A DNA stretch of 33,607 nt from Acidobacteriota bacterium. GTDB lineage: Bacteria > Acidobacteriota > Terriglobia > Bryobacterales > Bryobacteraceae. The notes under the pieces were generated by a model. That model had not been told where the DNA came from and did no database searches. It worked only from the letters and a program-made list of their open reading frames with translations. Below are positions 1-6,949 of the stretch, piece after piece (the first letter of the stretch is position 1; each line of letters begins with the position of its first letter). The DNA is taken from positions 1 through 33,607 of the forward strand of contig JACQZS010000332.1 of NCBI GenBank assembly GCA_016213725.1, read 5' to 3'. The position numbers and the translations under genes were made by a program.

Positions 1-176
1 GGACTTGTCGCGGGGTAAGCTGCATATGGGGTTTCGGCCAGTTGGTATGGCTTGTTTGGCGACAACATCTTAACTGTTCGAAGCCCCATCTCACAAATCA
101 TCGCCACGTAAGTTGTTCATTTTGCATGGCCGAGTTCTGCATGTGGCTCGCGGTGACTGTAGGTAGGATGGGAGGG

Positions 177-830
177 ATGAAGAAGTTTGTGTTCCGGCGC
201 GACGATGCGGACCTGCCGGGAGATTTGGATCTGCTGGAGGATGCGGGCGCGTTGTTTGCGGGCGGGGAGCGTGTCGCGATCTCGGAGCGGCTGGTGCAGG
301 ATGTGACGCAGCCGGGAGTGCGGCTGGCGGAGCTGCGGGCGGAGGGGTGCGTGGTGGAGCGCGCGCAGTTGGCGGAGAGCGAGATTGGGGCGTTGGTGTT
401 GAAAGACGTGCGGCTGGTGGGGTGTGATCTGGCGAACGCGAAGGCGCACCGGATGGCGCTGGTGCGGGTGGAGTTTGTGGATTGCCGGCTGAAGGGGCTG
501 ATCTCGAAGTCAATCGACTGGCGTGACGTGCTGGGGGAGAACTCGGATTGGAGCTATGCGCAGATGTGCGGGGCGGAGATGCGGAACAGCGAGTTCCGGG
601 GATGCAACTGGCAGGAGGCGGATCTGCAGGACGCGGAGCTGAGCGGGTGCGTGTTTCAGCGGTGCAATCTGAAGCGCGCGGAGTGGCTGCGGACGCGGCT
701 GGAGAATGCGGATTTGCGGGGGTCGGATGTGGATGGCTTGCAGGTGGGGATTGGGGATTTGCGCGGCGCCATTGTAGACGCCGCGCAAGCGATGGAGTTC
801 GCGAAGCTGCTGGGGGTGCAGATCCGGTAG
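177..830 (+). CDS. Pentapeptide-repeat protein
   Basis: The 217-residue product is dominated from about residue 60 to 200 by five-residue steps with Leu, Phe or Trp at the centre and Ala/Cys/Asp/Asn around it, such as ADLQD, AELSG, CNLKR, ENADLRG and GDLRGA. This is the pentapeptide-repeat signature, which folds as a right-handed quadrilateral beta helix. No signal peptide or membrane segment is visible, so it is probably cytoplasmic. Proteins of this fold range from gyrase-protecting Qnr-like proteins to scaffolds, and nothing here assigns a specific role. ATG 177 was chosen because MKKFVF begins typical protein sequence; ATG 168 is an in-frame alternative and the longer opening from base 42 has untypical codons. 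Codons end mostly in G, unlike the C-ending codons of the adjacent minus-strand genes. The gene converges on the 834-3431 gene with three bases between the stops. Confidence 0.85.
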   Translation: MKKFVFRRDDADLPGDLDLLEDAGALFAGGERVAISERLVQDVTQPGVRLAELRAEGCVVERAQLAESEIGALVLKDVRLVGCDLANAKAHRMALVRVEFVDCRLKGLISKSIDWRDVLGENSDWSYAQMCGAEMRNSEFRGCNWQEADLQDAELSGCVFQRCNLKRAEWLRTRLENADLRGSDVDGLQVGIGDLRGAIVDAAQAMEFAKLLGVQIR

Positions 831-833
831 AAG

Positions 834-3431
834 CTAGCGGCGGCGGCCGCCGCCGCGCATGCCGCCTCCGCCGAAGCCGCCTCGTGCGCCGCCGAAGGAG
901 CCGGAGGAGCGGCCACCACCCAGGCTGCGCCAGGAGTCGTAGTTGCGGTTGCCGCGAGAGCGGGCGGCGGCGTCGCGATCGAGATTGCGCATCGATTCGC
1001 GCTGGGCTTCGGAGAGGCCGGAGCCGGAGCGGTTGCCGAGGTTGTCGCGGTTGAGCTGGCCGGGCTGGCCAGGCTGGCCAAGCTGGCGGCTGCCGAGGTT
1101 TTCGCGGTTGAGCTGGCCGGGCTGGGCGGCCTGCCCAGGTTGGCGGCTCGGCTGTTGGCCAGGCTGCTGGCGATTCTGGGCGGCCTGGCCGGCGTTGGCG
1201 CGGGCATCGTTGATGCGCTGCTGTTGCTGGGCGTTGGGCGGATTGACGTTGTTCCAGCCGCCGTCGCCGCGCTGCTGCCAGTTGCCGTTCTGATCTCGGC
1301 GGTAGATTTCGCCATTCTTGCCGACGTAGAGATCGCCGTCGGCGGTTTTACCGATCATGCCGCGGTTGTTGCCGTCGCCGCCGGCGATGAGCTTGCCGCC
1401 TTCCGAGGTGCGGATGCCGCCGATGGCGCCGCGCTCGTCATAGTAGTAGCCGCCGCGGGCCCACTGATCGCCGCGGGCGACGACGCCCTGGCCCCATCCC
1501 TGGTAGGGATTGGCGTAGCGGTAGCCGGCGCCGCGGGTGCCGGTGCGGGGATTGTAAAACGACCCAGCGGTGGCGGCCTGGTAGGGCCCATAGGCACCGG
1601 CGCGGCGGGCGTAGGCGCCGGTGACTGGGTTGTATGCGGCTGCGCGGCCATAGCCGCCGTAGGGGCCGTAGGCTACGGCTCCCCGGCCGTAGAAGCCGGT
1701 GGCGGGGTTATACCAGGCGGCGGCGCCGTAGGCGCAGTAGGGATAGCCCCAGTAGATGGGATACGGGTACATGGCGCCGTAGTAGTAATAGGGCGGGTAG
1801 TAGTAGCCGGTGCCCCAGACGGCGACGCCGATGCCAACACCGATGGCCATGCCGAGGTAGCCAGCGGTTTGCGCGGTGGTGACGGAGGAAGAGTCAGAAT
1901 CCGTCACGTAGACGTAGGTGGTGTTGTGCTTGGGAGAGGAGGGCGGGATCTCGTAGATCTCTTTCGGGATGGCATCAGCCACCGCCCAGGGGCCTTCGGC
2001 CGTGGCGGAGACGAACCAGACGCCTTCCTGGAGCAGGTAATACTGGCCTTTGCAGAAGATGACGTCACCGGGGGTATTGACGGCATAGCTGAGAGCGGTG
2101 CCGTCGATGGGCTTGAACTCGGGCTTGCCGACGTAGGTGACCTTGGCGAGCTTGGCGGCCTCGGCGCGATTGATGGTGGCGATCTGGGGGACGCTGGCGA
2201 GGAGCACGGCGTCGGCGGCTTCCGGGGTGCCGGGCACGGAGGCCAGAACGACGGCCTTGGGGTGATTGGGGGGGATGTTGCGGAAGTCCGCGGGGAGCTT
2301 GTCGGAGGCGTATTCCCAGACGCCGCGGAGGTTGGCATTGCGGAACCAGCGGCCGGCGGTGAGGAAATAGTAGGTCTTGGTGGAGTTGTGATAGAAGAGC
2401 AGGCTCTTGGTGTTGGTGACTTCGGAGAGATCGGTATTGGGGATCGGCTTGAACGCGGGCTCGCCCTGGGTGAGGATGAGCTCGGCCGGCTTCTGGGAGA
2501 GGAAGACCCACGGCGCGGGCTGGTGCTTATTGGTGTCGGGCAGCGGCAGGGCGCGCTTCACTTCGGCCCAGTTTTCGTCGGCGGGGAGGGAGTTGAAGTC
2601 CTTGGGGAGCTTGGAGGCGGACTTCCAGGGGCCTTCGAGGGTTTCGGAGGTGAGCCACTGCTTGCCGTTGAGGAGGAAGTAGTGGCCATCCTTGCCGTCC
2701 TTGAGGATGTCCCAGTTGGTGTTGACGATGAACATCAGCTTGCTTTCGCCGATGGGGCCGAGGATGGGTTCGCCGTCGACGATGACGAGGATGGCGGGCT
2801 TGCTGCTGACCATGATGGGCGGCGGCTCGGTGTTGATCTGAATCTGGCGCCCGGTGGTTTGGGAGGCGTCGAGGTAGGCGAGGACGCGGTCGAGAGCGAT
2901 GCCGTCGCGGCGCTTGGGCAGGAGGGCCGCGACGAGGGCCTGTAACTGTGTAGATTGGGCTTCGTCGAGTCCGGGGGCGCTGAGGCGGGTGATCTTGAAA
3001 TCGTGAATGGCGACGGTACGTTCAGAGACGCTGGTGTCGGTGCGGGCTTCCCAGTGGACGGCGGCGAGGATCTTCTTGGCTTTGGGCTCCGGGATGATCT
3101 CGACGGCGGAGCGGGCCTTGAGGAGCGTGAAGTCTTTCCAGTCGTCGATTTGGGGCTGGTGAACGGCGATGGTGGCTTTGTTGTCCGTATAGACGCGCGG
3201 CCAACCGGCGTCTTTTGGCGGAGCGGGCTGGGCGGGCTTAGCGGCGGCGGGAGGCTTGGCGGGCTGGCCGGGTTGGGCGGGCGCGGTCCGGGCCGGCGCG
3301 GGAGCGGCGCTCTGCTGGCCGCGAGCGGGCGCGAGTTGGGCGGAGAGCAGAGTGCACGCGACAAGGAGGCTGATCCACTGCCTGGGCTGGCTGTCGGCAA
3401 ATGACAGACGAACGCTCTGAATCACAGTCAT
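834..3431 (-). CDS. Exported 'carbohydrate-binding family V/XII'-like repeat protein with Tyr/Gly/Gln-rich C-terminal half
   Basis: The 865-residue protein begins with a signal peptide (hydrophobic stretch around residues 19-35, likely cleavage near residue 38) followed by a Pro/Ala/Gln-rich linker to about residue 75. Three tandem modules of roughly 75-80 residues follow, near 219-300, 322-399 and 434-507. Each has G(E/K)P near its start, a YY/YFLL-type strand, then W..(S/N)....G.W and a LP.(D/E)F..(I/L)P-like end. This matches proteins commonly named carbohydrate-binding family V/XII in acidobacteria; sugar binding is by annotation only. A glycine-rich hydrophobic stretch near 520-540 precedes a Tyr-rich segment with YNP.TG.Y repeats, then Gln/Pro/Gly-rich and Gly/Arg-rich tails. 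It is probably on or outside the outer membrane. It is the last gene of the minus-strand block, 34 nt after the YbjD-like gene. Confidence 0.75.
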   Translation of the reverse strand: MTVIQSVRLSFADSQPRQWISLLVACTLLSAQLAPARGQQSAAPAPARTAPAQPGQPAKPPAAAKPAQPAPPKDAGWPRVYTDNKATIAVHQPQIDDWKDFTLLKARSAVEIIPEPKAKKILAAVHWEARTDTSVSERTVAIHDFKITRLSAPGLDEAQSTQLQALVAALLPKRRDGIALDRVLAYLDASQTTGRQIQINTEPPPIMVSSKPAILVIVDGEPILGPIGESKLMFIVNTNWDILKDGKDGHYFLLNGKQWLTSETLEGPWKSASKLPKDFNSLPADENWAEVKRALPLPDTNKHQPAPWVFLSQKPAELILTQGEPAFKPIPNTDLSEVTNTKSLLFYHNSTKTYYFLTAGRWFRNANLRGVWEYASDKLPADFRNIPPNHPKAVVLASVPGTPEAADAVLLASVPQIATINRAEAAKLAKVTYVGKPEFKPIDGTALSYAVNTPGDVIFCKGQYYLLQEGVWFVSATAEGPWAVADAIPKEIYEIPPSSPKHNTTYVYVTDSDSSSVTTAQTAGYLGMAIGVGIGVAVWGTGYYYPPYYYYGAMYPYPIYWGYPYCAYGAAAWYNPATGFYGRGAVAYGPYGGYGRAAAYNPVTGAYARRAGAYGPYQAATAGSFYNPRTGTRGAGYRYANPYQGWGQGVVARGDQWARGGYYYDERGAIGGIRTSEGGKLIAGGDGNNRGMIGKTADGDLYVGKNGEIYRRDQNGNWQQRGDGGWNNVNPPNAQQQQRINDARANAGQAAQNRQQPGQQPSRQPGQAAQPGQLNRENLGSRQLGQPGQPGQLNRDNLGNRSGSGLSEAQRESMRNLDRDAAARSRGNRNYDSWRSLGGGRSSGSFGGARGGFGGGGMRGGGRRR
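837..856. repeat. Perfect 20-bp GC palindrome at convergent gene ends
   Basis: Positions 837-856 read as a perfect inverted repeat, a ten-base arm GCGGCGGCGG followed directly by its complement. It lies seven bases after the stop of the pentapeptide gene and immediately inside the last codons (Gly-Gly-Gly-Arg-Arg-Arg) of the minus-strand gene. RNA from either strand could form a strong hairpin with a short loop, so it may help end transcription from both sides. There is no T-run, and a run of Gly/Arg codons could create the palindrome by chance, so the regulatory reading is weak although the sequence symmetry is certain. Confidence 0.45.
1034..1125. repeat. 57-bp-period direct repeat inside the 865-aa protein gene
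   Basis: The stretch beginning TGCCGAGGTT at 1034-1068 recurs at 1091-1125 with a single G/T difference, a spacing of 57 bases or 19 codons. It encodes two copies of an LNR(E/D)NLG(S/N)R element separated by GQPGQ units on the minus strand. The repeat keeps frame, so slippage would change protein length without breaking the gene. Confidence 0.75.
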
Positions 3432-3465
3432 GGGCGAATTATCCTTCGTTCGGGCGTCGGGTTGG

Positions 3466-5097
3466 CTAACGAGTCCCGGCGTTTGCCAGTTGGACGCAGT
3501 CTTCGATTACTTGTCTTAGGATAGCGGGAACGCTGGCGGGGCCGCGTCCGGCAGCGGCTTCAATGAGGCTGAGGGCGAGGAAGGGGTTGGAGGTGCGTTC
3601 GATGGCTTTATGGATGGCGGCTTTGGCGGAGACGCGCTGCGGGGAGGTTTTGGGGTAGGCGATTTTCCGGATGACGTCGTCAAAGCCGGCGAACCAGAAG
3701 CAGTGTTCGATGTCGGTCTGAGGCAATTGAGTGACGCTGGCGCCGGGGTAGCGGCCGGCGGCGAGGCGGGAGGCGTCGCGGGCGGCGGAGACGTAGTGGT
3801 CGCCGGCGGTGTCGCCGTCGGCCATGAGGTGCCAGGAGATGCCGAGGGCATCGGCGAGCTTGACGAGCGCGCGGAGGCCGGCCTGCGCGAATTCGACGGG
3901 CGCGATGCCGAGCTCGCCGAAGTCGTAGCCGAGCACGCGGGCGAGTTCCGGCATGACCCAGAACTCGGTTTCGCCTTCGGCCAGGAGCCAGCAGCGGGCG
4001 AACAGGGCGGAGGCGCGGCGGGAGCGGACGTGGTAGGCGACGCGGCGGAGGTCTTCGGAGGTAAGCGCGCCGGGCTGCACGCGCCACTCGCTGACCTGGC
4101 CGCCGATGCGGGTGAGGCGGCGGATGCCGCTGAGGGGAGCGTTGGAGAGGAGCGTGCCGGAGTTGGTGGAGATGATTTTCTGGATGCTGACGCGCTCCAG
4201 CAGCCGCCAGACGGAGGCCAGCGTCATGGGATGGAGGTTGGACTCAGGATTGTCGAGCACGAGCAAGGGCATGGCTTCGGGCAGAGTGGCGCGGCGGGCC
4301 AACTGGAGGACGGCGCCGAGGAGCAGGACCATGCCGATCTTGCGGGCGGCCGAGGCGGCGGAGGGCAGAGAGGCGGCCGGCGCCACGGTTGTGCGGCGGA
4401 GCACTTCGGCGGCCATGGCGCCCATGAGGGGCGCGGCGCCGGCGAAGAGGTGAGTGTACTTTTCGACGACGCCGGCGGCGGCGGCGGCGCCGCGTTCGAG
4501 TTCGGAGACGAGATCGGCGGAGGTACCGGCGACGAGGTTGTGGTAGCAGCGGGCGACTTCGGCCAGCAGGGGATCCGTGAGGACGCCGCCGCGGGTTTGC
4601 TGCGCGGGCGAGACGACGCCGGAACGCAGCCAGAGCATGGGCGCCATCTGGCGCAGCCAGTCGAGCAGGAGCGGGCTGTCGACGAGTTCGGCGGGAGAGG
4701 AGGGGGTATCGCGGATGAACCAGGTGACGGCCAGTTGGCCGTCGCCGGCGGTGGCGGAGGCCTCGAAGTCGAAGCGGAAGCAGCGCAGTCCGGCGGCGTT
4801 TCGATCGAAGGCGGAAGCGATCTCCGGCGGCGGACGCCAGGCGCCGGGCAGATGTTCCTCGAGGGATAGCTGGATGCGCAGCAGGGCGCGGGAGACGCCG
4901 GGGGCCTGGTGGATGTGGAGGGGCTGGAGGCGGGCTTCGAAGCGCTCCTCCTCGGCGCCGAGGATGAGGGCGAGGGCCTCGATGACGCTGGTGCGGCCGC
5001 TATCGTTTTCGCCGATGAGGAGCGTGGTTTCGTCGAACGACACGAAGCCTTCGCGAATGGCGCGGAAGTTCTCGATTCGGATGGAGCGGAGGTACAT
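3466..5097 (-). CDS. YbjD-like OLD-family ATPase with C-terminal TOPRIM domain
   Basis: The 543-residue product has the layout of the OLD family: an N-terminal ABC/SMC-type ATPase half opening with a RIENFRAI-like strand, and a C-terminal TOPRIM nuclease-like half. From the TNSG motif through SLFARCW-like, EGETE and VEFAQ.GL.....LVK segments it resembles Escherichia coli YbjD, and its length (about 550) fits. TOPRIM acidic residues are visible at E374/E376 (EGETE) and D427/D429 (DGD). The ATPase is unusual: the Walker A loop at 29-37 reads GENDSGRTS, with Arg35 where Lys is normal, and the Walker B region at 281-285 reads LDNPE, with Asn283 where the catalytic acid is expected. It may bind ATP without normal hydrolysis. 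OLD proteins act on DNA or RNA in repair and phage defence; YbjD itself is poorly characterised. It lies four bases after pfkA, so it is probably co-transcribed. Confidence 0.85.
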   Translation of the reverse strand: MYLRSIRIENFRAIREGFVSFDETTLLIGENDSGRTSVIEALALILGAEEERFEARLQPLHIHQAPGVSRALLRIQLSLEEHLPGAWRPPPEIASAFDRNAAGLRCFRFDFEASATAGDGQLAVTWFIRDTPSSPAELVDSPLLLDWLRQMAPMLWLRSGVVSPAQQTRGGVLTDPLLAEVARCYHNLVAGTSADLVSELERGAAAAAGVVEKYTHLFAGAAPLMGAMAAEVLRRTTVAPAASLPSAASAARKIGMVLLLGAVLQLARRATLPEAMPLLVLDNPESNLHPMTLASVWRLLERVSIQKIISTNSGTLLSNAPLSGIRRLTRIGGQVSEWRVQPGALTSEDLRRVAYHVRSRRASALFARCWLLAEGETEFWVMPELARVLGYDFGELGIAPVEFAQAGLRALVKLADALGISWHLMADGDTAGDHYVSAARDASRLAAGRYPGASVTQLPQTDIEHCFWFAGFDDVIRKIAYPKTSPQRVSAKAAIHKAIERTSNPFLALSLIEAAAGRGPASVPAILRQVIEDCVQLANAGTR

Positions 5098-5101
5098 CAG
5101 A

Positions 5102-6190
5102 TCAGTCGCCGAGGCAGATATCCAAAGCCCGGCAGGTGGAGACGAGGTCGCCGTCGGGAGGAACGACTTTCATGGTGGAGATGGCCTCATCGAGCGGGAC
5201 CGACTTCACGTGGGGCGGCTGAAGGGCCACCATGATGCCGGACTCGCCGCGCTGGAGAGCGGCGACGGCGGCGGCGCCGAAGCTGAGGCCCAGGATGCGG
5301 TCGATGGCGACGGGGGAACCGCCGCGCAGGAGGTGTCCGAGGACGAGCGAGCGGGCTTCCTTCCCGGTCAACTGCTCGACCTGGCGGGCAACGCGGTCGG
5401 CGATGCCGCCGAGGCGTTCCTGTCGGCCGGCTTCGCGGGCGAGGACGGAGACCTGGCCGTCGAGAGGTTTGGCGCCTTCAGCCGCGACGACGATGGAGTA
5501 GGGCCGGTTGCGGGTGCGGATATGCTGGGCGAGCTTGTCGATACAGTAGGGGATTTCGGGGATGAGGATGGCGTCGGCGCGGCCGGCGATGCCGGCATTG
5601 AGAGCGATCCAGCCGGCGTAGCGCCCCATGACCTCAACGACGATGATGCGGCGGTGGGATTCGGCGGTGGAGTGGAGGCGGTCAATGCATTCAGTAGCAA
5701 AGCTGACGGCGGTTTGGAAGCCGAAGGTGAGGACGGTGGAGGCGAGATCGTTATCGATGGTCTTGGGGACGCCGACGACGCGGAGGCCGCGCTTGGCGAA
5801 TGAGTTGGCGATGGTGAGGCTGCCGTCGCCGCCGATGGCGATGAGGGCGTCGAGGCCGTGGGTTTGGAAGGCCTGCATGACTTCATCGGAGCGGTCGTGC
5901 TCGACGGTCATGCCGCCGGGGAGGGATTCGGTGACTTTGAAGGGATTGCCCTTGTTGACGGTGCCGAGGATGGTGCCGCCGAGGTGGCTGATGTTGCGGA
6001 CCATTTCGGGAGTGAGGCGGACGAGGCCGCCGTCGGGGTAGTTCTGCGGGTCGAGGATGCCGGAATAACCTTCGCGGATGCCGACGACCTCCCAGCCGAG
6101 GCGAATGGCGGCAAGAGTTGCGGCCTGGATGACGGCGTTCAGGCCGGGCGCATCGCCGCCGCCGGTGTTAATCGCGATTCTGCGGATCAT
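5102..6190 (-). CDS. pfkA: 6-phosphofructokinase
   Basis: The 362-residue product is a PfkA-family kinase converting fructose 6-phosphate to fructose 1,6-bisphosphate in glycolysis. Visible motifs are the N-terminal GGGDAPGLNAV loop (10-20), GGDGS at 120-124, PKTIDND at 142-148 with the catalytic Asp146, and VEVMGRYAGW at 185-194. The Gly in GGDGS (equivalent to E. coli Gly104) is usual for ATP-dependent enzymes, while the Lys in PKTIDND (E. coli Gly124) is typical of the PPi-dependent and mixed group III branch. By family knowledge the Gly/Lys pair occurs in ATP-using group III enzymes, so ATP is the more likely phosphoryl donor. The start at 6190 is set by the conserved MIRRIAINTGG opening and an AGGAAGAG-type ribosome site upstream; the same frame stays open to 6748 but does not resemble protein. 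It overlaps the K+-channel gene by 23 nt. Confidence 0.93.
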   Translation of the reverse strand: MIRRIAINTGGGDAPGLNAVIQAATLAAIRLGWEVVGIREGYSGILDPQNYPDGGLVRLTPEMVRNISHLGGTILGTVNKGNPFKVTESLPGGMTVEHDRSDEVMQAFQTHGLDALIAIGGDGSLTIANSFAKRGLRVVGVPKTIDNDLASTVLTFGFQTAVSFATECIDRLHSTAESHRRIIVVEVMGRYAGWIALNAGIAGRADAILIPEIPYCIDKLAQHIRTRNRPYSIVVAAEGAKPLDGQVSVLAREAGRQERLGGIADRVARQVEQLTGKEARSLVLGHLLRGGSPVAIDRILGLSFGAAAVAALQRGESGIMVALQPPHVKSVPLDEAISTMKVVPPDGDLVSTCRALDICLGD

Positions 6191-6902
6191 GGAGACTCTC
6201 TTCCTGGGATTTTGACAGACTGGACGACCTGGCCGCGCCGACGAGGCGGGCGACGAGAACGGCGAGATACAACTGGCCGAGGATGGCCTCACCGACGGCG
6301 AGGCCGCGGGCGGAAGGCCCCAAGGGCACGATGTCACCGTAGCCGAGAGTGGCGAGGGTGACGAAACTGAAGTAGACGCAGTACTGCAGGTCCAGCGAAG
6401 TGGCGACCCCGGAGGCGGCGAAGGAAGCGGGCCAAAGGGTGGAGACCTGCCAGTAGGCGATGCCGAAGAAGTGTCCCGCCAGGAGGTACGCGCTGAGTGC
6501 AGCGGCGAGGTGTTCGACATCAATGCGGCGGCCGAGGAGAGCGAAGCGCAGGCAGCGGACGGCGGCGGCGACGCCGAGAGTGAGCCAGAGCAAGGTGGAC
6601 AGAGTATCGGCATGGTTGACGTGGAGCCAGCGGCCCAGGAAGCGCAGCAACGCGGTGACAACGACAAACAAGAGGAGACGGGTGCGTTCGCGCGGCGTTC
6701 CGGCACCAATGCTGGCGGTGGCCAGGCTGACGAAGAGCAGCACCTCAATCAGGCTGCCGGACTGCTGCAGTTCGGAGATGATGGGCGAGATGACCAAAGT
6801 GAGGAGGAGCGAGGCGAAGAGGACCGAGTAGCGATGCCGGAGGTAGTAGTGCGGGAGGCGCCGCCAGATGGAAGACTCGCTCTGAGTATTTTCGCTTTGC
6901 AT
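6168..6902 (-). CDS. Potassium-channel-like (ion transport) membrane protein
   Basis: The 244-residue product has about six hydrophobic segments (near 26-42, 50-66, 75-92, 101-124, 132-155 and 200-224) and a re-entrant pore loop with the K+ selectivity filter TLATLGYGD at 182-190 between the last two. This is the six-helix plan of voltage-gated-like K+ channels, but no Arg-rich S4 sensor is obvious and no RCK/TrkA domain follows, so gating is unknown. The Ser-rich C-terminus is encoded over the start of pfkA, overlapping it by 23 nt, which suggests translational coupling. It follows the MscS-type gene by 47 nt on the same strand. Passive K+ flux across the inner membrane, perhaps in osmotic or membrane-potential control, is the likely role. 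Confidence 0.85.
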   Translation of the reverse strand: MQSENTQSESSIWRRLPHYYLRHRYSVLFASLLLTLVISPIISELQQSGSLIEVLLFVSLATASIGAGTPRERTRLLLFVVVTALLRFLGRWLHVNHADTLSTLLWLTLGVAAAVRCLRFALLGRRIDVEHLAAALSAYLLAGHFFGIAYWQVSTLWPASFAASGVATSLDLQYCVYFSFVTLATLGYGDIVPLGPSARGLAVGEAILGQLYLAVLVARLVGAARSSSLSKSQEESLHDPQNRD

Positions 6903-6949
6903 GAGTTGAAACGTCCCTTGCTCTCCCGACGGCGGGCCAGGAATTCGAA

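Noticed and set aside
42..176. Longer N-terminus for the pentapeptide protein
   Set aside because: Residues are Cys/His/Trp-rich with untypical codons and no repeat character; ATG 177 or 168 fits better.
1140..2945. 601-codon plus-strand frame inside the 865-aa gene
   Set aside because: Gly/Ala/Val/Asp-rich repetitive sequence without domains; it is the reverse reading of a repeat-rich gene that has a signal peptide and recognisable modules.
3610..4869. 419-codon plus-strand frame opposite the YbjD-like gene
   Set aside because: Composition is dominated by Gly, Ala, Asp and Glu, as expected for an antisense reading; the OLD-family gene is well supported.
6191..6748. Upstream extension of pfkA in the same frame
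   Set aside because: Ser/Pro-rich sequence overlapping the K+-channel gene; PfkA begins properly at 6190 with a ribosome site.
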